Shown in pieces: positions 15,039 to 24,992 of a stretch of 36,313 nt of DNA. The number at the start of each line of letters is the position of its first letter. Within the stretch, counting starts at the first letter, position 1. The DNA is from Thermodesulfovibrionia bacterium (lineage in GTDB: Bacteria; Nitrospirota; Thermodesulfovibrionia; UBA6902). Both the position numbers and the translations under genes were made by a program. The stretch is from positions 1 through 36,313 of the forward strand of contig CAMYND010000020.1 of the NCBI GenBank assembly GCA_947259645.1, written 5' to 3'. A model generated the notes under the pieces. The model searched no databases. It had not been told where the DNA came from and worked only from the letters and a program-made list of their open reading frames with translations.

Positions 15039-15557
15039 TTATTTCTCGTTTGTATATTTACTGCTAACGCTTCCAGGATCGCGTGACAGTTTTTTTAATT
15101 CTCGCAGAAAATCTTTGTTCTCAGGCACACCCTTCTGAATAAAGCGCACAATCCCTTTTTTATCAATGAGATAGGTAATTCTGCTGCTGCCGTATACATC
15201 TTTTATCTGTCTTTCGCTATCTGATATGAGAGGGAATGTAATGTCGTATTCTTTCGCGAATTTCATATGTGTTTCCATGCTGTCGCCGCTCACTCCCAAT
15301 ATCTGTGCCTCAAGACGCTCAAACTTTTCCAGGTCACGCTGGAAAGATTGCATTTCACCCGTTCAGACCGGGGTGAAGTCAGCGTAATACAGGGCCAGTA
15401 CTACGTGTTTGTTCCCTTTAAATTCAGACAGTATGACAGTGCCGTGTGTTGAAACAGCCTCAAAGCCGGGGGCTTCTTCTCCCATACTCAATGCAGTAGA
15501 TATTGCCGGAACAGACATGATGATTACCAGAGTTACCGCAGTTATAATTTTTTTCAC
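15039..15557 (-). CDS. periplasmic peroxiredoxin, selenoprotein (Sec65, UGA at 15363-15365)
   Basis: Two adjacent open frames are one gene read through an in-frame TGA. The joined 172-residue product has a signal peptide (residues 1 to about 24), then a thioredoxin-fold peroxiredoxin of the BCP/AhpC-TSA type. The TGA falls exactly at the peroxidatic position: ADFTPV-U-TGEMQSFQRDLEKF, where ordinary members have Cys in TPVC. Later blocks ILGVSGDS, FPLISDSERQIKDVYG and TYLIDKKGIV confirm the family. The mature protein has no cysteine, so it would be a 1-Sec enzyme. A hairpin fitting a bacterial SECIS follows the UGA. The GTG at 15557 follows GGAGGTGAT, a near-perfect ribosome site; the upstream ATG 15572 is nearly at the predicted transcript start and less likely. 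SOUL follows in the operon. Confidence 0.85.
15324..15346 (-). promoter_or_regulatory. putative bacterial SECIS hairpin
   Basis: On the mRNA, the stem CUUUCCAG (15346-15339) pairs with CUGGAAAAG (15332-15324) with one bulged A, closing a six-base loop CGUGAC. The stem begins 16 bases and the loop 24 bases after the UGA. A short stem at this distance with GU in the apical loop fits the known bacterial SECIS pattern recognised by SelB. It lies within the coding sequence, as bacterial SECIS elements do. Confidence 0.75.
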
Positions 15558-15581
15558 CTTATCACCTCCCATTTATTTAAT

Positions 15582-15622
15582 AATATACCCTTCACATTCT
15601 TGTATAAACATGATGCATATCA
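15582..15622 (-). promoter_or_regulatory. peroxiredoxin-SOUL promoter with CRP/FNR-type site
   Basis: A dyad ATGAT-GCAT-ATCAT centred on 15616.5 (core 15611-15622) lies upstream of TATATT at 15587-15582. If transcription starts about seven bases after that box (near 15575), the dyad is centred at -41.5, the classical class II activator position. The resulting leader of about 18 bases carries the GGAGGTGAT ribosome site of the peroxiredoxin. No good -35 hexamer is seen, as expected for an activator-dependent promoter. Confidence 0.6.
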
Positions 15623-15624
15623 TA

Positions 15625-16671
15625 TCAGGCTCTGCCCCAGGCAGCAAAGAGCGGATCCATCTCCTCGATCTGCCCGGCGTACCGGTCATCCCGGGAACGC
15701 TCCAATCCCCGCTCCACCTGACTGTGAAGATCAGAAAATCCTGCTTTACTAAGTAACTGGAGTACCCACCCAAGGCGTTCTGCAGGATGGAGCTCAGTCC
15801 ATAACCTGATCGCCTTTGGTGAAAAATAGCGGTTGGAAAATGTCACGATAACAAGACCTCCGGGCTTCAGAATTCTTCTGATTTCAGCAAATATACGCTC
15901 AGGTTCGATAAGGTATTCTATTGAAACCGTGTTTACCACAGCATGAAAAACCCCGTCGTCAAAGGGCAGCTCAGGATTCGCGTTTAAGTCATGAACTACA
16001 TGTGCATGCAGCTGGGGATTATCGTTCATCTCGAGGGAATTCATTCCCAGGCCTGTTGCCTTGAGTATCTTTTCCGGAAGATGAGAACGCCAGCTGCTCA
16101 TCAGATCAAGAACGGAATCAGCATCATGCAGCATGCTGCTATATAGAGCCCTTATACGGGAAATACATGTCTGGTCAACGTGAGTCACATTGCGCGGCTT
16201 CTCATAAAAAATAGTGTCATCAGAGGAGTCCGTGCGGTCATAGGCGTGAGGAATCGAATAGTCTGTATCCCTTTCCTTCAGTGGAGCATCCATGCCGGCC
16301 CATTCGAGAATCAACGAGGACTCTCCCACAGCAGAACTTTCATCCCGACAGGAAATAGTTTTTATCCTGACCTTTTTGCCCGCAAGGGGATGATTGAAGT
16401 CTATAGTGAATGATCTTTCATCAATTCCCGTTATGCGGAATATTTTAGCAGGCGAATTGAAAGAACCCTTTAATATTTCTATCGGGTAAAAACGGCCGTA
16501 CTTAAGGGGAGTCATATTCAGGTCAAATGAAGATGGAGGTAACGTTATGACTAATTCCTTTTTAAAGGTGGGAACAGAGACATGATGTCCTGCATGCTGA
16601 TCGTCAGTCCACAGTATATGACAGTGCTGTCCAAGACAGGACGTAAAACTCAGTTTTTGCTTAACAGGCAT
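15625..16671 (-). CDS. SlyD/FKBP-like domain fused to a methyltransferase
   Basis: The 348-residue product has an N-terminal region (about 35-125) with the SlyD/FKBP hallmark DFNHPLAGKKVRIK, and a C-terminal class I methyltransferase-like region (about 160-340) with MLHDADSVLDLMSSW, LNANPELPFDDGVFHAVV, FAEIRRILKPGGLVIVTFSN and a terminal helix. The usual glycine-rich SAM loop (DxGxG) is replaced by LMSSWRSHLP, as in a known sub-branch of predicted methyltransferases, so SAM binding must be tested. There is no signal peptide. The ATG at 16671 lacks a clear ribosome site. It is separated from the peroxiredoxin by 52 bases that contain that gene's promoter. Confidence 0.78.
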   Translation of the reverse strand: MPVKQKLSFTSCLGQHCHILWTDDQHAGHHVSVPTFKKELVITLPPSSFDLNMTPLKYGRFYPIEILKGSFNSPAKIFRITGIDERSFTIDFNHPLAGKKVRIKTISCRDESSAVGESSLILEWAGMDAPLKERDTDYSIPHAYDRTDSSDDTIFYEKPRNVTHVDQTCISRIRALYSSMLHDADSVLDLMSSWRSHLPEKILKATGLGMNSLEMNDNPQLHAHVVHDLNANPELPFDDGVFHAVVNTVSIEYLIEPERIFAEIRRILKPGGLVIVTFSNRYFSPKAIRLWTELHPAERLGWVLQLLSKAGFSDLHSQVERGLERSRDDRYAGQIEEMDPLFAAWGRA

Positions 16672-16770
16672 ATCATAAACATATCATATATCTCTTTTAA
16701 TGTTTGTTTTTAAACATCGTGCATTGTTTTTTTCTGGCGAAGTGACCATTGAGAGCTGAATACTGCATTT

Positions 16771-16800
16771 TTGCTTTGCCTGACTTGATATCACTATAAA
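16771..16800 (+). promoter_or_regulatory. possible sigma-70-like promoter for the cytochrome gene
   Basis: TTGCTT (16771-16776) and TATAAA (16795-16800) are 18 bases apart in the 261-base divergent gap upstream of the multihaem cytochrome. Transcription would start about 125 bases before the ATG. This rests on two hexamers only. Confidence 0.3.
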
Positions 16801-16932
16801 ATTCATACAATTTTTGCTGAGCCTTTTCTCCTTCACAATTATTTCATGATTGAGATTTATTATAAGAGTGAGCCTGGTTCTTGGAAGAGAGAGCCAGTAA
16901 AGGAAAGGATAAAGCTATCAAAACAATAAATC

Positions 16933-18348
16933 ATGATAAAAAAACAGATCAAATCAGGGGGCAACGCAAGAAGATGCTTCATAATACTTTTTCTTGCCCT
17001 GTTAATAGTTGTTGCAGGCACACCTGCCTATTCTTTCACACCGGGGGTGCTGGACACAGAGGCTCTTCAGAAGACAAATGAAAGCTGTATGACCGCGCAA
17101 TGTCACGGAGAGCTGCAGGACCGGAAGTTTGTTCACGGACCGGTTTCTGCCGGTGAATGTACCATCTGTCATGGGGAATCACCAAACCACAAAGACAGGC
17201 CTGAGGATTATGCATTTAATCAAATTCAGGATTCTTCAAAAATATGTTATACCTGTCACGAACCATTTCAGGAGAAAGCCTTCACTCACAGCCCAACAGG
17301 TGAAGGAGAGTGCACGGCCTGTCACGATCCTCATGGATCATCGAACAAGTTCCAGCTCCTTTCCAGGGGAAGTAACCTCTGTTTTACCTGCCATGATGAA
17401 GACATCGTGGGAGGGAAATATGCACATGGTCCAGCAGCGGTGGGCGGATGTATTACCTGTCATGATCCCCATACTGCTGATTACGCTCATAATCTGAGGG
17501 CCAAGGGGTCAGATCTTTGCTATACCTGCCACACGGAAAAGAGAGAAGCCATTCATACTGCTGAATTTGTCCATAAACCCGTATCAGAGGATTGTACCAG
17601 CTGCCACAATCCCCACTCTTCTCAGGAGAAATACATGCTTCTTAGTAAAGTGCCAACGTTGTGCCTGGATTGTCATGAAGATCAAAAAAATAAAATAGAA
17701 TCAGCAACAGTAAAGCACGATGCACTTGAAATAGACAGGACCTGCCTGAACTGTCATGATGCCCATATGTCAAACATTGCGAAGAACCTGACCATGGAAC
17801 CGATGGATCTCTGCATGAACTGTCACGACAGGGTCTATGAGAAAGAAAAGGGGCGAGATATTGTAAACATGGAGAAGTGGCTGGCAGAGAACAGTGATCA
17901 CCACGGCCCCATAAAACAGAAAGACTGCTCAGGATGTCACAACCCCCACGGGTCAGAGAATTTCAGAATATTACGGGATACCTATCCCGCGACCTTTTAC
18001 ATGCCCTTTGCAGTGGAGAACTACAGCCTCTGTTTTAGCTGCCACGAGAAGACCCTCGTTCTCGAGCCGGAAACAACGCAACTGACGAACTTCAGAAACG
18101 GGAACCAGAACCTCCATTTCACCCATGTAAACAAGAAAGGGAAAGGAAGGACCTGCCGTGCCTGTCATGAAACCCATGGGAGTAATTATCCCAAACATAT
18201 ACGTGAAGCTGTTCCCTTTGGTTCATGGGACATGCCGGTGGAATTTCAGAAGACCGAGACAGGAGGAAGCTGTACGAGCGGCTGCCACCAGGAGAAAAAA
18301 TACGACAGGGTAAACAGGGAGAAGAACAGACATGATCTCGTTTCATGA
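16933..18348 (+). CDS. periplasmic multihaem c-type cytochrome (about 15 haems)
   Basis: The 471-residue product has a signal peptide (about 1-34, ending PAYSF) and haem sites along its whole length. I count 13 CXXCH motifs, one CX4CH at the N-terminus (CMTAQCH) and one CX3CH at the C-terminus (CTSGCH). Many fall in the doubled CXXCH pattern with recurring HGPV, CxxCHDPH and CxxCHNPHGS blocks, the signature of paired-CXXCH cytochromes. Such proteins carry electrons across the periplasm or to extracellular acceptors. The final residues (KKYDRVNREKNRHDLVS) follow the last haem without an anchor. The ATG at 16933 lacks a close ribosome site; a GGAAAGGA is about 25 bases away. It appears to be transcribed alone. 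Confidence 0.9.
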   Translation: MIKKQIKSGGNARRCFIILFLALLIVVAGTPAYSFTPGVLDTEALQKTNESCMTAQCHGELQDRKFVHGPVSAGECTICHGESPNHKDRPEDYAFNQIQDSSKICYTCHEPFQEKAFTHSPTGEGECTACHDPHGSSNKFQLLSRGSNLCFTCHDEDIVGGKYAHGPAAVGGCITCHDPHTADYAHNLRAKGSDLCYTCHTEKREAIHTAEFVHKPVSEDCTSCHNPHSSQEKYMLLSKVPTLCLDCHEDQKNKIESATVKHDALEIDRTCLNCHDAHMSNIAKNLTMEPMDLCMNCHDRVYEKEKGRDIVNMEKWLAENSDHHGPIKQKDCSGCHNPHGSENFRILRDTYPATFYMPFAVENYSLCFSCHEKTLVLEPETTQLTNFRNGNQNLHFTHVNKKGKGRTCRACHETHGSNYPKHIREAVPFGSWDMPVEFQKTETGGSCTSGCHQEKKYDRVNREKNRHDLVS

Positions 18349-18486
18349 CTTGATGCAGGACCATAGTTCGGTTCCCGATCATACGGAACCTTAACAAAGA
18401 AAGAATATGAAATGAACAGTATGAAAGAGCGAAGGAAATCATAACGGCCCATCGGCAGGTTCTTGAAGAGGGGGCGGAAGAACAGG

Positions 18487-18648
18487 GGCTCAGCAACCTT
18501 CAAATGGAGAGAAACGCGCTCCTATCTGAGGTGGGAAACTCCGGTGCTCGGCATTAATTCGGAAAGCAGGGATTCGCCCTTCATGCCCGGCTGTCAGGCG
18601 ATTTTCACAGTGGATTCACCGAAAAATCAATTCTATCTTTATGGATAG
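18487..18648 (+). pseudogene. C-terminal remnant of a gene, probably cytochrome-related
   Basis: An open plus-strand frame reads FKWRETRSYLRWETPVLGIN, then SPFMPGCQAIFTV and ends QFYLYG before a TAG. It has a protein-like composition, but no upstream gene body or credible start. The LRWE-PVLGIN / PF-PGCQ pattern recalls segments of octahaem tetrathionate-reductase-like cytochromes from memory, which I cannot verify. It lies in the 423-base gap between the multihaem cytochrome and katG, where I see no intact gene; the rest of the gap holds only the hairpin at 18686-18719. Confidence 0.35.
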
Positions 18649-18685
18649 ATATTAAGAATTACCGCTTTAAAGCTTTAACATTCCG

Positions 18686-18719
18686 GTTCCAGCGGCGGCG
18701 ATACGCCATCCGCTGGAAC
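18686..18719. terminator. strong hairpin downstream of katG
   Basis: Ten-base perfect arms GTTCCAGCGG (18686-18695) and CCGCTGGAAC (18710-18719) enclose 14 bases that themselves can pair (GGCG-ATA-CGCC). It lies 52 bases beyond the katG stop. No T run follows on either strand, so it may be a terminator of limited efficiency, a transcript-stabilising hairpin or a dispersed repeat. Confidence 0.45.
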
Positions 18720-18771
18720 TGGTTGTTATTTGCCGCCCTGTCATAAGCCCTCGAAGATGTTTCTACCACGA

Positions 18772-20994
<2,223 letters not shown>

Positions 20995-21112
20995 TTATGA
21001 ACCGTGCTGCTATGAAAATAGTACTTAGGTGCTCATATTTTTTATCCAAAAGCCTTTCGCCCTAAAAAGGGGGCACGTCCTTTCTTATGTGTAAGTATCT
21101 TGTGGATACTTT

Positions 21113-22087
21113 TTATCGGTACCCTATATTTTCAGTCTTACCCTTATGACAGGTAGTGCATTCAAACCCGAATTTTTTCACAATAATATGATGATAGGAA
21201 TGCTCTCCTTCATTCGGCTTGAACTTGCGATATCGCGAAACCTCTTTTGTCCCCTGATGACAGGCATAACATGTCTCCATTGCAGACTCCCACACTTTGA
21301 TAGATTGCTGCCTGTCCTTTGCCATGAGAGCTTCCCTGAGGTCTTTAAATACCAGTTTGTTTCTTTTCTGAGCAACCTTCAGCATATCTGGAGACAGATT
21401 TTCTTTATTACTAATTGCCAGTATCACCGGTTTGCCGCATCCCCTTACTCCTTCCGGATTATCAAGCGAGAATAATGCCTCATCAAGGTTTCCCTTCTCA
21501 ATCAGGAGCCGGGTTTTTACAAAGTTGAAATATCCCTTGTATGCGCCTGATTTAAAATAGAGTCGCTTGTTTGCCAGATAAAAGGCTGCCTTCCGGTCTG
21601 AGACAAACATGAGATCCCTGCCTTCAGCTAATCCATCCTTAATGACTTCTATAAATGAACCCTCTCCTTTCAGCCTGCTCTTCAACTGATCATAGATAAT
21701 GTTATTTTTCCCAACCACTACCAGATTGTGGGCTTTTATATCCTCATCTGAGATATCTTTATCGAGAATAATCGGGGGAAGGTTTTTATTCTGCTTTATC
21801 TTTTCAACAGATGTTCCCGGTTCCTGCGACCACTGCCCGATCATATAGGCCATACTGGCAACCTGGATGAACAGCTCCGGTGATTCTTTCTCTCCAATAA
21901 CAATAAGCGCATAGGGGACAAGAGCTTCTACTTCAAGGGGAGTCCCCATAAATGTTTTGCTGATTTGCAGATACTGAAATGTCCTGTCTGATACAGGTGT
22001 CGGTAATATTTGGAGCTTTCCGCCTGCATTGGACTGGGAAATCCCCATGAATATACAAATCAGCAACAGACTCAGTCCCTTTTTCAT
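21113..22087 (-). CDS. periplasmic di-haem c-type cytochrome-like protein
   Basis: The 324-residue product has a signal peptide (MKKGLSLLLICIFMGISQSNA), a long N-terminal region of about 230 residues without haem sites that looks alpha/beta (HNLVVVGKNNIIYDQL, LMFVSDRKAAFYLANKRL) and a C-terminal module with CYACH near residue 273 and CTTCH near residue 310. I do not recognise the N-terminal domain. ATG 22087 is chosen over 22099 because GGAGG lies five bases before it. It is the last gene of the minus-strand HEAT-MauG-lipoprotein set and probably exchanges electrons with the MauG-type enzyme. A short hairpin (AAGTATC/GATACTT, 21093-21111) follows the stop. Confidence 0.75.
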   Translation of the reverse strand: MKKGLSLLLICIFMGISQSNAGGKLQILPTPVSDRTFQYLQISKTFMGTPLEVEALVPYALIVIGEKESPELFIQVASMAYMIGQWSQEPGTSVEKIKQNKNLPPIILDKDISDEDIKAHNLVVVGKNNIIYDQLKSRLKGEGSFIEVIKDGLAEGRDLMFVSDRKAAFYLANKRLYFKSGAYKGYFNFVKTRLLIEKGNLDEALFSLDNPEGVRGCGKPVILAISNKENLSPDMLKVAQKRNKLVFKDLREALMAKDRQQSIKVWESAMETCYACHQGTKEVSRYRKFKPNEGEHSYHHIIVKKFGFECTTCHKGKTENIGYR

Positions 22088-22198
22088 TTTTTCCTCCATG
22101 CTCGTTTCACATCATCACTTATGAATCGATTCACCTGAAATCCTTAGTGAAAATTATATCTCATTTTTTGCCTTATGGCTACTCAACCATGAGAAACA

Positions 22199-22666
22199 TC
22201 AACCCGGGACTGCTATATTCTGACCGCACCGGAATGTCAGGCCGGTCGTACGAGTTAAAGGGTGATAGCCCACCCTCACAATACTCTTCTCCGGAAGATC
22301 GAATGGGAGCCTTACGGTAAAGTGTGATTCCCGCGTTCCCTTTCTTCGAATAATATTGGGAACATATCCTGTACTGATTTGTTCAATTATTTGTCCTTCG
22401 GGACCGATCACTGCTATATCAACATGGCCGCCGCTTTCAAAAACAGTAGATTTCAACTTTACACTCCCTATAATAACAGTGATTTCGCCATCAATATAAA
22501 CATTTGATTTGGAAACAAATATATTACGGGAAGACGAGGGAATAATTTCCAGATTCACTGCTCCTGTTTTCACGAGGTTCAACCCGCTTGTTGCACATGC
22601 AGATACTCCCATTACAAGTATTAAGATTAATATCGACGTCAGGGATTTTTTATATTTTTTCTCCAT
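22199..22666 (-). CDS. small lipoprotein of unknown function
   Basis: The 155-residue product has a type II signal peptide, MEKKYKKSLTSILILILVMG followed by the lipobox VSAC, with Cys23 as the lipidated residue. The mature part is beta-rich (VNLEIIPSSS, VYIDGEITVIIGSVKL, HVDIAVIGPEG, HFTVRLPFDLP), suggesting a small beta-sandwich facing the periplasm. I do not recognise a family. An AGGAG site precedes the ATG. It lies between the MauG-type gene and the di-haem gene on one strand, so it may anchor or assist those cytochromes. A 12-base palindrome TGAATCGATTCA (22122-22133) lies between it and the next gene. Confidence 0.7.
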   Translation of the reverse strand: MEKKYKKSLTSILILILVMGVSACATSGLNLVKTGAVNLEIIPSSSRNIFVSKSNVYIDGEITVIIGSVKLKSTVFESGGHVDIAVIGPEGQIIEQISTGYVPNIIRRKGTRESHFTVRLPFDLPEKSIVRVGYHPLTRTTGLTFRCGQNIAVPG

Positions 22667-22766
22667 TAGAGTAACTCCTTACAGTTAATTTCTTACTACA
22701 CTATTGTTCTTTCCCGGGCCTCAATCCTTCCGGGACAATATTTACCCGCGCCCGCTTCATGTCCGG

Positions 22767-24050
22767 TTACCTCTCCTTTTCAGGGATGAATCCATCTGAA
22801 AGTGTCTTCATGAAAGCCACTATTGCCTCTTCCTCGTCATCGGTAAGTCCAAGATTACCTAACTCATCCCTGTTCATATTCTCCTTAACTTCTGCCTCGG
22901 GCCAGCACCCTTTTGCCAGGGCATGTGACTCGATATACAGACCTGAGCAGGAAGGTTTTACATCTCTTGTATTATAGAAGTGGACGAGCCCCTTCAGGGT
23001 CTTGAAATAGCCATTATGCATATATGATTTAACAAATTCTTTATCCGGGCGTTTGTCCGCGTTTCTCAAAGTAGGGACTTTCTGTTTCCCCATGTTCTCC
23101 TGAGCCAGTTTTTGCCATGCTTCTGGATTCTCCGGTTTTTCCAGGAATCCTCCCAGGCCCTTGTCAATGAAGACAGGATTCACATCATATGCAGGGTTTT
23201 CCGGATTGACTGGAACTCCCAGGTTATCAAATGAAAAGTCCGTAAAGAGAGGCTTCTTTCCCTCTGAGATATGGCAATCAGCGCATTTCCCCTTTTCATT
23301 GAACAACTCCAGCCCCTTCATCTCCTTATGAGTCAGTTCAACTTCCCCTTTCAAATAATAATCAAATTTTGATGTATAGGGATTAACTTCCGGGGAAGCC
23401 TCATATGCGGCAATAGCCAAAGCGATAGCATCGTATGCCTTCTCAACTTTGTTCCTCTCTTTTTTAGAAAGGACAATCTTCTTTTCCTGATCACATTGAC
23501 TGTCAATATCACGGGGCCATTCAATACTGCACTCTCCGGGATTCACCCTCTTAAGGGAGATGGGATAATTCGCATTACAAACCCGGTGCACTACACATGC
23601 CGCATCGGTAAGTGCCTGCTCTACGGGATTCAGGAAAGGACCCTGTGCCTGATCTGCTGCCGCGTTTCCCAGTTTTTCCCCGGTGGCACGGCCATCCCAG
23701 AAATTACCTCCAATAAACAGTCCCTCTCTCTTATTAAAGTGAAATATTGGACTGACAGCAGCATATGCTGCTGTCGGAGGCTTCCGGTCTCCAAACCGAA
23801 TCTTTATAGAGCCATTGTACGCGGCTCCGTGTGTATTTATCCCGCTGTCAGGTCCTGTCCATCCTGTTGCAGGATCATGACAGGTAGCACAGGACTGGTT
23901 CCTGTTGATCGAGAGATTTTCGTCAAAAAATATGGACTTCCCCAGCTCCTCATTCGGTGTAAGTTTGTGCGCTGCTTCAGTCACTGTGGAAACATTGAGT
24001 GTTATGGCTGCTATAAATATAACCATACATTTAATCATTTTTTTGCTCAT
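22767..24050 (-). CDS. MauG/cytochrome c peroxidase-type di-haem enzyme
   Basis: The 427-residue product has a signal peptide (about 1-27) and two c-type haem sites, CATCH at residues 54-58 and CADCH at 256-260. The LGKSIFFDENLS opening, NFWDGRATG, FLNPVEQ, KVPTLRNADKRPDKEFVKSY and the terminal LTDDEEEAIVAFMKTL match the MauG/CcpA family. Members reduce H2O2 in the periplasm or oxidise protein side chains. Between the two haems is an insertion with four extra cysteines (ACVVHRVC, GECSIE, DSQC), and two more near the C-terminus (PSCSG, KGCWP), probably disulfides. ATG 24050 gives a clean signal peptide with AAGGAG upstream; the frame extends further to 24137 without support. Confidence 0.9.
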   Translation of the reverse strand: MSKKMIKCMVIFIAAITLNVSTVTEAAHKLTPNEELGKSIFFDENLSINRNQSCATCHDPATGWTGPDSGINTHGAAYNGSIKIRFGDRKPPTAAYAAVSPIFHFNKREGLFIGGNFWDGRATGEKLGNAAADQAQGPFLNPVEQALTDAACVVHRVCNANYPISLKRVNPGECSIEWPRDIDSQCDQEKKIVLSKKERNKVEKAYDAIALAIAAYEASPEVNPYTSKFDYYLKGEVELTHKEMKGLELFNEKGKCADCHISEGKKPLFTDFSFDNLGVPVNPENPAYDVNPVFIDKGLGGFLEKPENPEAWQKLAQENMGKQKVPTLRNADKRPDKEFVKSYMHNGYFKTLKGLVHFYNTRDVKPSCSGLYIESHALAKGCWPEAEVKENMNRDELGNLGLTDDEEEAIVAFMKTLSDGFIPEKER

Positions 24051-24118
24051 TATGTTATAACTCCTTTTTCTCACTCTCGCTCCGCTCATTGCACGGCCCG
24101 TATATACACTTATCATGT

Positions 24119-24754
24119 CTAATTTGTACTCAACCACCAGTTATTCCACTGTTCATGATCCGTCCCGAAATCCTGTTCTGTTATCTTCTTCAGCGCTTCA
24201 GCCGCATGATCACAGCACTCATCATCATTGAGCGCAGTAATCAACGCACCTACTGCCTTTGGATCCCTGATCTCTCCCAGGGCCCATGCAGCATGGGTTT
24301 TAACAACCTGTTTTTTACCGTTTAATAAATCAACCAGGGGATTTACGGCTTTCGCGTCTCTTATTTCACCTAGTGCCTGAACAATATGACTCTGAACAAA
24401 TTCATCTTCATCATTCAATGCTGCAATGAGCGGTTCTACTGCCGCGCTTTGCTTTATTTTGCCGAGAGCTTCTGCCGCATATGCCCTGACATAGATGTTG
24501 TCGTCCTTGAGTGCCTTTATCAGCGGGATTGTACCTTCCGGGTCACCCAGCTCTCCCAGATCCTGAGCTGTGTTTGCCCGCACAAATGGATCGTTACTCT
24601 TGAGCATCGATGTCATTACATCTATTTCGCTCAGTTCAATGGCTGCCATACTGGCGGCATTGAACGCTCTGTTTTGTAAAGCTGCATATGATAAGCTCGC
24701 TGTAGCGAGCATCACCATAATTATAAGGGTTGATATGATATTTTTCTTTTTCAT
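24119..24754 (-). CDS. periplasmic HEAT-repeat protein
   Basis: The 211-residue product has a signal peptide (MKKKNIISTLIIMVMLATAS, cleaved near SYA) and about five HEAT/PBS-lyase-type repeats of roughly 31 residues, each carrying a variant of VRAxAAxALGEIRDPKAVxPLIxAL. The chain ends with a tryptophan-rich WNNWWLSTN. Such solenoids serve as protein-protein platforms. It is the first gene of the minus-strand operon, 68 bases before the MauG-type start, with AAAGGAG nine bases before its ATG. A scaffolding role for the periplasmic haem proteins is plausible but inferred. Confidence 0.85.
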   Translation of the reverse strand: MKKKNIISTLIIMVMLATASLSYAALQNRAFNAASMAAIELSEIDVMTSMLKSNDPFVRANTAQDLGELGDPEGTIPLIKALKDDNIYVRAYAAEALGKIKQSAAVEPLIAALNDEDEFVQSHIVQALGEIRDAKAVNPLVDLLNGKKQVVKTHAAWALGEIRDPKAVGALITALNDDECCDHAAEALKKITEQDFGTDHEQWNNWWLSTN

Positions 24755-24864
24755 GATTCTTCACTCCTTTCAGGTTTTGTTTAATAATCTATTCGCAAAG
24801 GCCGTGCCAGAAGGATTTATATAATGATATTATGAGATTGTGATAATTTGTTATTAATTCAGGA

Positions 24865-24900
24865 GATGCAAATATTGCATCTGGATGCAATGATTGCATT
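24865..24900. promoter_or_regulatory. tandem operators ATGCAA-N3-TTGCAT
   Basis: Two inverted repeats stand side by side: GATGCAA-ATA-TTGCATC (24865-24881) and GATGCAA-TGA-TTGCATT (24884-24900), with centres 19 bases apart, almost two helical turns. They lie about 110-145 bases upstream of the HEAT gene and face no other intact gene. This arrangement suggests cooperative binding of a dimeric regulator; I cannot name it. The remaining bases of the 24755-25169 gap hold a possible gene remnant (24993-25169). Confidence 0.6.
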
Positions 24901-24992
24901 TGTAGAGAATTTCAGAAGAGATGAAAGAGAAGAAATTTATGAATTACTTATTGACGAATTATACTCCTGTATGAAAATATACTGATGAATAT

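Noticed and set aside
15039-15572. Frameshift or nonsense pseudogene explanation for the split peroxiredoxin
   Set aside because: There is no shift of frame; a single TGA exactly at the active-site position followed by a SECIS-like hairpin is better explained by selenocysteine.
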